This document shows, piece after piece, positions 1 to 10,621 of a stretch of 64,000 nt of DNA. Origin of the DNA: Symsagittifera roscoffensis (taxonomy: Eukaryota > Xenacoelomorpha > Acoela > Convolutidae); assembly GCF_963678635.1 (NCBI RefSeq), contig NC_087063.1, positions 53,027,074 through 53,091,073 on the forward strand, read 5' to 3'. The notes under the pieces are model-generated. The model was given only the letters and a program-made list of their open reading frames with translations, was not told where the DNA came from and did no database searches. Positions within the stretch are counted from its first letter, which is position 1. The number at the start of each line of letters is the position of its first letter. The translations under genes were made by a program, and so were the position numbers.

Positions 1-3000
1 CCTAAATACTTAACAAAACAAACAAACTCGGGTACTAGGAGAAAGCCCTGCTTAATACCGAACTATTGATACCCCTCACACTTAAATCCGTCTTTTCTAT
101 GAGGAGTTCTCTTAAAAAAACTGATGTGTACTCATCAAAAAAAAGCCTGTAACAACAAAAAATGACCAAAAAAAGTGATTGAAAACACTTTAACAGGAAA
201 TCTGATAATAACATCATCAATAATGTTGTAAGTTACGCTTATCCTCAAAGTTTTATTATCCTAGCTTCAATATACATTGAGTTATCACATCTTTTATCGA
301 GCCCTTCAACTGGTTTTAACGTTTCTCTAATGAATATGCCTATATTTTTCCTAAATACTTAACAAAACAAACAAACTCGGGTACTAGGAGAAAGCCCTGC
401 TTAAGACCGAACTAATGATACTCCTTCCACTTAAATCCGTCATCTCTACGAAAAGTTCTTTCTAAAAAACTGATGTGTACTCCTTAAAAAAAGGCCTGTA
501 ACAACAAAAAGGACTTTAACAAAAATTGACCAAAAAAATGACTGAAAACTTTTTAACAGTAAACCTGATAATAACATCATCAAACTGTTGTCCTTCACGC
601 TTAAACTAAAAATTTTATCTGCCTAGCTTCAATATACATTGAGTTATCACATCTTTTATCGAGCCCTTCAACTGGTTTTAACGTTTCTCTAATGAATATG
701 CCTATATTTTTCCTAAATACTTAACAAAACAAACAAACTCGGGTACTAGGAGAAAGCCCTGCTTAAGACCGAACTAATGATACTCCTTCCACTTAAATCC
801 GTCATCTCTACGAAAAGTTCTTTCTAAAAAACTGATGTGTACTCCTTAAAAAAAGGCCTGTAACAACAAAAAGGACTTTAACAAAAATTGACCAAAAAAA
901 TGACTGAAAACTTTTTAACAGTAAACCTGATAATAACATCATCAAACTGTTGTCCTTCACGCTTAAACTAAAAATTTTATCTGCCTAGCTTCAATATACA
1001 ATGAGTTATCACATCTTTTATCGAGCCCTTCAACTGGTTTTAACGTTTCTCTAATAAATATGCATATATTTTTCCTAAATAATTACAAAAACAAACAAAC
1101 TCGGGTACTAGGAGAAAGCCCTGCTTAAGACCGAACTAATGATACTCCTTCCACTTAAATCCGTCATCTCTACGAAAAGTTCTTTCTAAAAAACTGATGT
1201 GTACTCCTTAAAAAAAGGCCTGTAACAACAAAAAGGACTTTAACAAAAATTGACCAAAAAAATGACTGAAAACTTTTTAACAGTAAACCTGATAATAACA
1301 TCATCAAACTGTTGTCCTTCACGCTTAAACTAAAAATTTTATCTGCCTAGCTTCAATATACATTGAGTTATCACATCTTTTATCGAGCCCTTCAACTGGT
1401 TTTAACGTTTCTCTAATGAATATGCCTATATTTTTCCTAAATACTTAACAAAACAAACAAACTCGGGTACTAGGAGAAAGCCCTGCTTAAGACCGAACTA
1501 ATGATACTCCTTCCACTTAAATCCGTCATCTCTACGAAAAGTTCTTTCTAAAAAACTGATGTGTACTCCTTAAAAAAAGGCCTGTAACAACAAAAAGGAC
1601 TTTAACAAAAATTGACCAAAAAAATGACTGAAAACTTTTTAACAGTAAACCTGATAATAACATCATCAAACTGTTGTCCTTCACGCTTAAACTGAAAATT
1701 TTATCTGCCTAGCTTCAATATACAATGAGTTATCACATCTTTTATCGAGCCCTTCAACTGGTTTTAACGTTTCTCTAATAAATATGCATATATTTTTCCT
1801 AAATAATTACAAAAACAAACAAACTCGGGTACTGGAAGAAAACCCTGCCCAAGACCAAACTAATGATACTCCTCCCACCGAAGTCCGTCATCTCTACGAA
1901 AAGTTCTTACTAAAAAACTGATGTGTACTCACTAAAAAAAACTCCTGTGACAATAAAAAGGACTAACAAAAAATTACCAAAAAAATGACTGAAAACACTT
2001 TAACAGTAACTCTGATAAAAATATCATCAATAATGTTGTAATTTACGCTTAACCTCAAAGCTTTATCATCTTAGCTTCAATATACAATGATATATCACAT
2101 CTTTTAACGAGCCCTTCAACTGGTTTTTACGTTTCTCTAATAAATATGCATATATTTTTCCTAAATACTTAACAAAACAAACAAAGTCGGGTACTAGGAG
2201 AAAGCCCTGCTCAAGGCCGAACTATTGATACTCCTCTCACTTAAATTCGTCATCTCTACGACGAGTTCTTTTTAAAAAACTGATGTATACTCATTAATAA
2301 AAAAAAAGTACTTTAACAACAAAAAAATGACCAAAAAAAGTGGCTGAAAACGTTTAACTGTAAATCTGATAATAACATCATCAACACTGTTGTACTTTAC
2401 GCTTAACCTCAAAGTTTTATTATCCTAGATTCATTATAAAATGAGTTATCACATCTTTTATCGAGCCCTTCAACTGGTTTTAACATTTCTCTAATAAATA
2501 TGCATATATTTTTCCTAAATAATTAACAAAACAAACAAACTCGGGTACTAAGAGAAAGCCTTGCTTAAGACCGAACTAATGATACCCCTCCCACTTGAAT
2601 CCGTCATCTCTATGAGGAGTTCTCTTAAAAAAACTGATGTGTACTCATTAAAAAAAAGTCCTGTAACAACAAAAAGGACTTTAACAAAAAATGACCAAAA
2701 AAACGACTGAACAATTTTTAACAGTAAATCTGATAATCACATCATCAACACTGTTGTACTTTACGCTTAAACTCAAAATTTTATCTGCCTAGCTTCAATA
2801 TACAATGAGTTATCACATCTTTTATCGAGCCCTTCAACTGGTTTTAACGTTTCTCTAATAAATATGCATAAATTTTTCCTAAATACTTACAAAAACAAAC
2901 AAACTCGGGTACTAGGAGAAAGCACTGCCCAAGACCTAACTCATGATACTCCTCCCACCGAAGTCCATCATCTCTACGAAAAGTTCTTCCTAAAAACTGA

Positions 3001-4580
3001 TGTGTACTCACTAAAAAAAAAAGTCCTGTAACAAAAAAAAGGACTAACAAAAAATGACCAAAAAAAGTGACTGAAAACACTTTAACGGTAAATCTGATAA
3101 AAACATCATCAATAATGTTGTAATTTACGCTTAACCTCAAAGCTTTATCATCTTAGCTTCAATATACAATGATATATCACATCTTTTAACGAGCCCTTCA
3201 ACTGGTTTTTACGTTTCTCTAATAAATATGCATATATTTTTCCTAAATACTTAACAAAACAAACAAACTCGGGTACTAGGAGAAAACCCTGCTCAAGACT
3301 GAACTCTTGATACCCCTCTCCTTAAAACCGTCATCTCTACGACGAGTTCTTCTTAAAAAACTGATGTATACTCATTAATAAAAAAAAAGTACTGTAACAA
3401 CAAAAAAATGACCAAAAAAAGTGACTGAAAACGTTTAACTATAAATCTGATAATAACATCATCAACACTGTTGTACTTTACGCTTAACCTCAAAGTTTTA
3501 TTATTCTAGCTTCAATATACAATGAGTTATCACATCTTTTTTCGAGCCCTTCAACTGGTTTTAACGTTTCTCTAATAAATATGCATATATTTTTCCTAAA
3601 TAATTAACAAAACCAACAAACTCGGGTACTAGGAGAAAGCCCTGCTCAAGACCAAACTATTGATACCCCTCTCACTTAAATCCTTCATCTATACGACGAG
3701 TTCTTCTTAAAAAACTGATGTATACTCATTAATAAAAAAGAAAGTACTGTAACAACAAAAAAATGACCAAAAAAAGTGATTGAAAACGTTTAACTATAAA
3801 TCTGATGATAACATCATCAACACTGTTGTACTTTACGCTTAACCTCAAAGTTTTATTATTCTAGCTTCAATATACAATGAGTTATCACATCTTTTTTCGA
3901 GCCCATCAACTGGTTTTAACGTTTCTCTAATAAATATGCATATATTTTTCCTAAATACTTAACAAAACAAACAAACTCGGGTACTAGGAGAAAACCCTGC
4001 TCAAGACCAAACTATTGATACCCCTCTCCTTAAAACCGTCATCTCTACGACGAGTTCTTTGTCAAAAACTGATGTATACTCATTAATAAAAAAAAAGTAC
4101 TGTAACAACAAAAAAATGACCAAAAAATGTGACTGAAAACGTTTAACTATAAATCTGATAATAACATCATCAACACTGTTGTACTTTACGCTTAACCTCA
4201 TAGTTTTATTATTCTAGCTTCAATATACAATGAGTTATCACATCTTTTTTCGAGCCCTTCAACTGGTTTTAACGTTTCTCTAATAAATATGCATATCTTT
4301 TTCCTAAATACTTTCCAAAACAAAGAAACTCGGGTACTAGGAGAAAGTGCTGCTCAAGACCGAACTAATGATATTACTCCCATTTAAATCCGTCATTTCT
4401 ACGAAAAGTTTTGCCTAAAAAATTGATGTATACTCATTAAAAAAAGACCTGTAACAACAAAAATTGACTAAAAAACCTGACTAAACCTATTTTAACCGTA
4501 CTCATGATGCTAACATCATGAACACTGGTGTAATCTACGCTTAACCTCGAAGTTGTATCATCCTAGCTGCAATATACATA
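1..4580. repeat. Satellite array, ~360 bp unit, about 13 copies
   Basis: Units begin at the motif CCTAAATA(C/A)TTA near 1, 350, 712, 1074, 1436, 1798, 2160, 2514, 2878, 3242, 3595, 3950 and 4302, so the period is 349-364 bp. Each unit carries the landmark ACTCGGGTACTAGGAGAAAG and ends in a run like CCCTTCAACTGGTTTTAACG. Units 2-5 (350-1797) are nearly identical to one another; the outer units are more diverged. The array is cut by the left window edge and fades out near 4580. Minus-strand ORFs of 60-98 codons recur in it but follow the repeat and lack protein character, so I read it as non-coding satellite. Confidence 0.95.
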
Positions 4581-5860
4581 GAATTCAAGTCCCATATAAG
4601 GATAGTCAACTAGCATGGAGGTCATCACGAAAAAAATTCAAAGACCGGTCAAAACAAGCAAAAACGGGTACTGGAAGACAGTATAGACCACGACTGACTG
4701 ACTGATAGCTTTCATTATCAAACAGGTCAAAATAGCACGGTTTTTATAATATGCACTACTTATAATTCTGTTTTTAAGAAAAAAAAACACTTTTGAGTCG
4801 AGTAAGCACAAAAAGCGCCTACCCTAAGTGCTTAGTTGAAAAACATGTACAAAGAAAAAACTGTGTAAACGTCAGTTTTTAATCATCCAAAGGAACATTT
4901 CGATCATATATAAATGTTTACAGGTGACAAATGCCTTTGAAAGCGAAAATTCAGATCACATTCTGCTGAACATCATGGACAAGTTAAGCATAAACTAAAG
5001 CTTTGGGTTTATCAATTAAAAAAAAAACTAAACCAATTTTTAATGCTTACAGCACAATTTAATGTGCTTTAATACTAAACCTGCTTCTGAAGTCACTCCG
5101 AGAGCTACCTCGTTTGCTCAAACTGAAAATTTGTTTAGATGTAATTGCAAAATTCAATGTGTTATTTTGCTACTTTGCATAAATTTTTTTGTTTTTGGTA
5201 CGGCTTCCCCAATATGTTTTCTTAGAAACTAAAACTACAATAGGTTCATCGTAATCACTCACTTACTCTGTTTATCAACAACACAATTGAGCTTCTAATC
5301 ACCTTGCATTCCTCAGTAAAAAGCAAAACTTCAAAGACACGAGGAAAAACTCAGAATTGGTATAAAAGTCAATTTTCGCAAAAGTTGCGATTAGACGAAA
5401 ACATCTTTTTCTCTCTAAATTGGCAAAAAATGGGAGTGCTTTAGAGAGCTCTAGCCATGATCTTTTGATTGAAACTACAATCAAATCATGTTAAATTTGA
5501 CTCATAGTCCAAGAAAAAAAATATTGATAATAGAATGACTGGCAGCAGAAAAAAGATTATCAACGGAAACTTATTGGATTTCAACAAAAATGGTATGGTT
5601 GAGCTTCTCTTGAGCTAACAATATATTATAGTACCATTTTAAGAGCTTAAAATTTCATTTTTTTGTTACGTCCTAAAAGAAAACATTGTGACTAGGAAAA
5701 AAAATTTGGCTATTTGTTAGCCTTTTGTTCATCCCTGTATAAAAAACTTCTTTTTTTGATTTTCTTTGGCTTTGAATGAGTTCTAGGAAACCAAATTATA
5801 ATGAAAAGATTAAGAAAATTTAAAAATATTGAACAAAACATGAGAATTCCGGGATTCTTA
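4581..5860. other. AT-rich spacer, no gene seen
   Basis: Right after the satellite the sequence turns into unique AT-rich DNA with A and T homopolymer runs. Only a 61-codon minus-strand ORF (5299-5484) occurs, without recognisable domains or splice-site context. I see no RNA gene and no repeat in this stretch. Confidence 0.6.
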
Positions 5861-6126
5861 TGATGACTTGAGCGGTCAGGACTTGAGATAAATGTAAAAG
5901 CGAGGTTTTAAGCCTTAATTAAATATTATTACAGCTATAGTTGTTGCTGGTAGCTGGACCAATCGATTAGTGATTGTTGTATACTTGATCAGTATGAATA
6001 ATTTGGTGATAATAATCAAACGGCAAAATTTCCTTTAAGAACAATCCACATATAAATAGTGATAACTATTTCTCTTGGATAATGTTTGATATTACAGTTC
6101 AATGACATCATGATTTTCTAAGATTA
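5861..6126 (+). repeat. Direct repeat, copy 1 of 2
   Basis: This ~265 bp block starts TGATGACTTGAGCGGTCAGG and ends near ATGACATCATGATTTTCTAAG. A second copy in the same orientation lies at 6523-6804. The copies share long runs such as GATTGTTGTATACTTGATCA with scattered substitutions. They flank a 396 bp middle. The geometry recalls a very small LTR-like element, but neither copy shows clear TG...CA ends or a target duplication, so a simple segmental duplication is equally possible. Confidence 0.8.
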
Positions 6127-6522
6127 CGACACAACTACTCTTTAAAAAATTTTTACGGTTTTTGATTTTTCACTGGTCGAACAAACCACTGATCATTTGG
6201 TCTAAGACAATGTCGATGAAAATGACATGGCTGCTTCCGTTTTTAGACAATCTACTGGGCCTCTGGATGTTAGAATAACTGCTATCAACCCTTGAGTGGA
6301 TTTCTTTCTTCTTTTTCTTCAGTAGTCTCCTACTTTGGGGCTATCCTGAATTGGCCCAATCTTCGTCGTTGGTGATGATGGCTGTTAGAAGACGTCAGCT
6401 CCATGCAAAACTCCTCAAAATTGCCAGGATTTAATGAATTAGAATATCCGTATTCTTGTTTTTGTCTTCTTCCGCAAGAATTCGTATCGCTTTGATGGCA
6501 ATCCCACACTCCTGTTACCAAA
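6127..6522. other. Segment between direct repeats; weak minus-strand exon-like ORF
   Basis: The interval is a little richer in G+C than its surroundings. On the minus strand 6330-6521 is open for 63 codons, and the upstream context contains a CAG that could act as a splice acceptor. The peptide is rich in S, N, H, Q and R and matches no family I know. It could be a captured exon or chance. Confidence 0.25.
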
Positions 6523-6804
6523 TGATGACTTAGAGGTCAGGACTTGAGATTAATGTAAAAGCGAGGTTTTAAGCATTAATTATATATTCTTACGGCTATC
6601 GTTGTTGGTGGTAGCTGGATCAATCGGTTAGTGATTGTTGTATACTTGATCAGTATGAACAATTTGGTGATATTTACAGTATTATATAATAATCAAACAG
6701 CAAATTTTCCGTTAGAAACAATCCACAATTAAAAAAAGATAACTATTTCTCCTGGATATTGTTTGATATTACAGTTCAATGACATCATGATATTCTAAGA
6801 TAAT
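6523..6804 (+). repeat. Direct repeat, copy 2 of 2
   Basis: Second copy of the 5861-6126 block. It contains a short insertion around 6670-6690 (TTTACAGTATTATATAATAA) that is absent from copy 1. Otherwise the two are collinear, ending in TTTGATATTACAGTTCAATG. Confidence 0.8.
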
Positions 6805-7046
6805 GACAATTATCTCATTTCAAAGCAAAAAACATTTGAAACCGTCTTTTGGCCTAAATTCTCAAAAAATTGAGATAAATCATGAGTATCACTTGATGAA
6901 TGGATGGACAAACCTGTTTTGTTTTCCCAAAGACGAATATTGTGTCAGTTATTCAGAGTTGATCCAAAGAGAATTGTTCTGGCTAGAAATTTGTTTTTTT
7001 TTTTTTCAATTCTTTTTTCCAAAACTTGTGAAAATATTATTATTGA

Positions 7047-7087
7047 GAAACCCTAATCCTAACCTAACCCTAACCCCAACCTACCCC
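7047..7087 (-). repeat. Short interstitial telomere-like run
   Basis: The + strand reads as imperfect CCCTAA-type hexamers (CCCTAATCCTAACCTAACCC followed by TAACCCCAACC). On the minus strand this is TTAGGG-like, the usual animal telomere repeat. It is only about 40 bp and degenerate. It may mark a past break repair or a retained telomeric piece, or may be chance C-rich sequence. Confidence 0.5.
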
Positions 7088-7204
7088 GAGTAGTTTTCAG
7101 AGAAGAAGAACTGCGTGGCTCCGACCTTCGAGATCTCAGTTTTACTCGTCGTAAGCTAACAATTTGTGACGATTAAAACTGAGCAAAAAAAGACCTGGCT
7201 TTAA

Positions 7205-7372
7205 AACCTCGTTTTTGATAAGCAAGGTATTTGAAATTGAGCAAAAGCACTCTTAATTACTGTAAATTTGGTTAAAAACAAGTTTTTACATAATTCTGAA
7301 CATCTTGCCTTTTATGAAAAAATGGTTATCATACAATTTTCATATATGCAAATTGTATGATAACTATTTTTT
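7205..7372 (+). repeat. Duplicated block with terminal hairpin, copy 1
   Basis: This block is repeated at 7383-7556 in the same orientation (shared run GCAAAAGCACTCTTAA). Each copy ends in a near-perfect inverted repeat. Here GTTATCATACAATTT pairs with AAATTGTATGATAAC around a TCATATATGC loop (about 7323-7366). Confidence 0.75.
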
Positions 7373-7382
7373 TAGCTTCAAA

Positions 7383-7556
7383 TTAAATTTTCGTTTTTGA
7401 TGAGCAATGTCCTTTAAGTTCAGCAAAAGCACTCTTAAATAATATAAATTTGTTTATAAACAAGTTTGAACAATTTCTGAAAATCTTGGCTTTCATGAAA
7501 AAATGGTTATCATACAATTTTCATATATGGAAATTGTATAATAACCATTTTTTTTC
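7383..7556 (+). repeat. Duplicated block with terminal hairpin, copy 2
   Basis: Second copy of the 7205-7372 block. The hairpin at about 7505-7548 keeps the same arms with one mismatch (AAATTGTATAATAACC). A T/A run follows. Further AATTGTATGA motifs at 7660-7725 suggest more decayed copies of the arm. Confidence 0.75.
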
Positions 7557-7837
7557 AAAAAAAAAAAAAATAAACGTAACTATTTTTCATCACCAGACTG
7601 TTGTGTTTGGTTCAAATAGCCGGAGAAACTAGATTGAATCTTTTTTCAATGGTTTTTTGAAATTGTATGAAAATTGTATGATTAGCATTTTTCCATACAT
7701 TTGAAGCAGGCAATTGTATGATAAGGTTTTTCGGTGTGGGGAAATTTAAAATAAGCATTTTCGGTTTATGGATGTCAACCCGGGGTAACATTACCTTTCC
7801 AGGCCTTTTTGTTGGTTTTAATCGGTTTTCTTTATAA

Positions 7838-8080
7838 GACCGCTCAAAAACCGCTCAAAAACCGCTCAAACCGCTCAAATCTTGCTTGAAAAAAAAACGT
7901 TCAAAAATCACCGCAAGAAGTGAGCGGTTTTTGAGCGGTTTTTTTACCAAGATTTGAGCGGTTTGAGCGGTTTTTCTAAAAAAACCGCCCAAACCGCCCA
8001 ATTCGCCCAAACCGCTCAGACCGCTCAAATCTTGCTGAAAAACCGCTCAAACCGCTCATATCTTTAGCGGTTTTTGAGCG
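7838..8080. repeat. Cluster of AACCGCTCAA-type motifs in both orientations
   Basis: The 10-mer AACCGCTCAA and close variants (AACCGCCCAA) occur many times on the + strand at 7838-7885 and 7980-8060. The reverse complement TTGAGCGGTT occurs at about 7920-7970 and 8064-8080. The whole can fold into large alternative hairpins. It could be a cluster of protein-binding sites, a minisatellite that spread by slippage and inversion, or a mobile-element end. No protein is encoded. Confidence 0.85.
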
Positions 8081-8098
8081 GGATCTCGACCCGGGCAG

Positions 8099-8365
8099 AT
8101 GATCAGGTGCAATCGAAAAAGCAACAGGATTTTCTCGCTACTCTGCGTAATAATTGGGTGCATCTTTCTCGCCATTATCCTCCTCTGTTACATTCGTCAC
8201 TTGGTTGTGTTTGGAGTGAACTTCCCCTGTTCAGATTTGAAGACAGACTACTTCGGCAGACCATATGCAGATGCTGCAGATCCAGTTCCTGATGATGTCG
8301 AAGCACAGGAATCCGCACGGGGTCCTTTTGATCCGGAAGAGGTTGCCAGTGGTAAGAAAAATTAA
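8099..8365 (+). CDS. Small putative membrane protein or terminal exon
   Basis: I do not recognise this 88-codon ORF. It starts at an ATG directly after CCCGGGCAG, so it is either a small gene or a last exon beginning at that AG. Residues about 11-40 form a strong hydrophobic segment (FSLLCVIIGCIFLAIILLCY) preceded by basic residues. The rest is polar and acidic (DADPVPDDVEAQE-like composition). G+C is clearly above the surroundings. A TAA stop at 8363 is followed by AATAAA at about 8400 and an A run, as expected for a gene end. A type II or single-pass membrane peptide is an inference. It lies just outside the inverted repeat that starts near 8460. Confidence 0.4.
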   Translation: MIRCNRKSNRIFSLLCVIIGCIFLAIILLCYIRHLVVFGVNFPCSDLKTDYFGRPYADAADPVPDDVEAQESARGPFDPEEVASGKKN

Positions 8366-8399
8366 ACGCTTGTTGCGACCAAAGCCGTGTTTTCAAATC

Positions 8400-8405
8400 A
8401 AATAA
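8400..8405 (+). promoter_or_regulatory. Candidate polyadenylation signal
   Basis: An AATAAA hexamer lies 35 bases after the stop codon of the ORF at 8099-8365 and is followed by an A-rich run. The spacing suits a polyadenylation signal for that ORF. Confidence 0.4.
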
Positions 8406-8459
8406 ATTGAAAAAAAAATCGAAATTTCTTATTTCTTAAAAAATGTTTCCCCTTTTTAT

Positions 8460-8866
8460 AATGGGCGGGTATGAAACCAGATATAAACAATTTTTATTAT
8501 TGGTTATAAATTGGATATTCTATCTCTATAAAATGTTTAACATTAACCAATCATGATCCATCTAACTAACAACCCACTTATTTGTAAGTGCTGAAATTAC
8601 TTGTAATTTCAGCACCAGAGAGATTTGAATTTAACTTAGAAATTAGTTACTTCTCCAAGAGACCTTCAGCAATCGCAATAAGCCAGTATACTCTAGATCT
8701 ATTGAGCCTAGCAGAGACTAGTTAAACACCCTGAGACTAGTAGATATAAGAGTAAGACTAGGATCGGTATTAGACTAAGAAGTTGCACGAATCTATCATC
8801 TTGCCGAAAATACGATAGCGTGACGAGCAGACGGTGTACCCTATCCGAAATTACTCTATGAGTTAC
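8460..8866 (+). repeat. Inverted repeat, left arm
   Basis: The arm runs from GGGCGGGTATGAAACCAGAT to CCGAAATTACTCTATGAG. Its reverse complement is found at 25822-26196 with substitutions and small indels, for example GACGAGCAGACGGTGTACC here against GGTACACCGTCTGTTCGTC there. It contains the perfect hairpin at 8588-8615. Confidence 0.85.
8588..8615 (+). other. Perfect hairpin in left arm (covarying with right arm)
   Basis: GTGCTGAAATTAC, loop TT, GTAATTTCAGCAC forms a 13 bp perfect stem. The counterpart in the right arm (26043-26066) also forms a perfect stem although two of its base pairs differ, so pairing has been kept. Confidence 0.85.
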
Positions 8867-10621
8867 GCCTCGAACCTAACTCATATTGTGCGACCAAAAG
8901 TCTCGAACAAAACCTTACAAAACAAATTAGCTTAGAACTAACAGATAGATTAGAATTAGACAAAAACATTTTCAAAAATGTTATATGACAATAACCTAAT
9001 TGAAATGTCTCTACGACTCAACAGATCAGAGCCGCTATTCCGTACAATACGAGATACCAGGTATTGGCAGAAGACCTCGGACGAGAGACGATCTACGACT
9101 ACAAAGAAACTTACCATTAAGTTTCATGGTCGTACGGCAAAAGCCAACACAAACTTTTATATTTAGAATTTTACTAGCCATGAATTTAGATTTTCATTCT
9201 TAAACATAGAAACCTTGAGAAAAAAGCTTCAATGATTATTTCAGGCGCTAAACCGAATTTACTATTGTACAATAACGATTTATATAAACACCTCAAATCG
9301 TTTTCTTCAAAACTGCAGTAAAATTCAAAAAGATATCTGAAAAATATATTTAATGAAAATAAAAAACAAAAATTAGTTAACATGATCATAAATTATTTGT
9401 ATATATAAATCATCCTGGCATCCCCAGCTTCATCACCTAAAACATAACAGCAATCATTTAACCACTAATATCATATAACACTAAACCTTTCTATCAATTA
9501 AATTTAAATTATCTTTAAAAACTTATCCAACTTTTTACCCCTTTTTATTTTCAACTTATTCAATCTTAAATTAGATCATCAAGCCTTTCCTTGGATCTCC
9601 ATTAAATAATTAAATTCAATCCATTTTATACCATAAAAACTTATATCCTGATCATCAAGGCCTATCCTTGGATTAAATAGAACAAATTTGTTCTCCCCCA
9701 CCCAATAAATAAAATGTCTAACGACCTCAAACGTCGATTCACTACCCAACCCTTTCAAAGACCCAGGACTAATAGAAATTTTTCAACACTCTAAACATTC
9801 AAATTAGGCTAAACAGTGAAGAACTTCGGTTATTCATCCTTCACTTAATCCCCCCTCTTACCTGACCCAGGCTAAATCTTAAATCTTAGTAAGTATTAAA
9901 ATAGTACCAAACGAACTACCTGTGTTCTAATTATACCTGAACCTTGTGGATCGATTTACTATTCTCCAACCCTTGAACACAACCACTACCCCTAAGTAAG
10001 ATTAATTAAGTTAACACCTTAACTTAGAATAGCCACGAGAAATTAACAATCATTCTTCGGAATCGATATATACTTTTCTCTCCAACCCTGAATAAAAGAC
10101 CTAAGTTAGGCTAACCAAAAAATCGTAAGGACTAACAGTCTAGGATATTAAATTCATTAATAACAATCTTGCACCCTTCATCCTAAACCTTATGTCACTG
10201 AACAATTTAGGAAATAAACAAACAATTGTACTACACAATTTAGAATCAAATAACGAAGCATAGGATCATGTAATTACACCGCACAAACAAACAATCGGAT
10301 ATATTCGAACAAAAACACAAACAATAAAAAGAAAAATTTTAAGTAAACAAAGACAAATCACACAAAAAATTTTTTCAAAGCGTAGAAACGCAGTCTCCGA
10401 ATCAGAAGTCAGCAATTTAGAACTAAAAGACACAGTAAATTAAAATTTTCCAGTTCACGATCAATTATACTTTTCCGATTCAGAAGCTACATCACGTTCA
10501 TCAAAACAAAGAAAAAGAAGAATAAAAAAGATATAAAAAAATAAACCAGTACGTTTATACAGTTGGAATCAACCAATCAGACACATCGAACATTACGCAC
10601 TGACAGTTATAAAACAAAAAA
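8867..10621 (+). other. Non-coding leader of the retroelement
   Basis: About 1.75 kb of A/T/C-rich, G-poor sequence separates the left inverted repeat from the first gag codon. It holds only short ORFs (62-67 codons), an AATAAATAAA at about 9705 that could be a polyadenylation signal, and a short internal repeat of GATCATCAAG(G)CCT(A/T)TCCTTGG at about 9573 and 9650. I could not identify a convincing tRNA primer-binding site. Confidence 0.5.

Noticed and set aside
1-4580. Recurrent minus-strand ORFs of 61-98 codons in the satellite
   Set aside because: They follow the repeat, differ in frame and length between units, and have the T-rich, F/L/V-heavy composition of chance ORFs.
1-4580. CRISPR array
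   Set aside because: Units are ~360 bp head-to-tail repeats with no short repeat/spacer pattern, and the DNA is eukaryotic.
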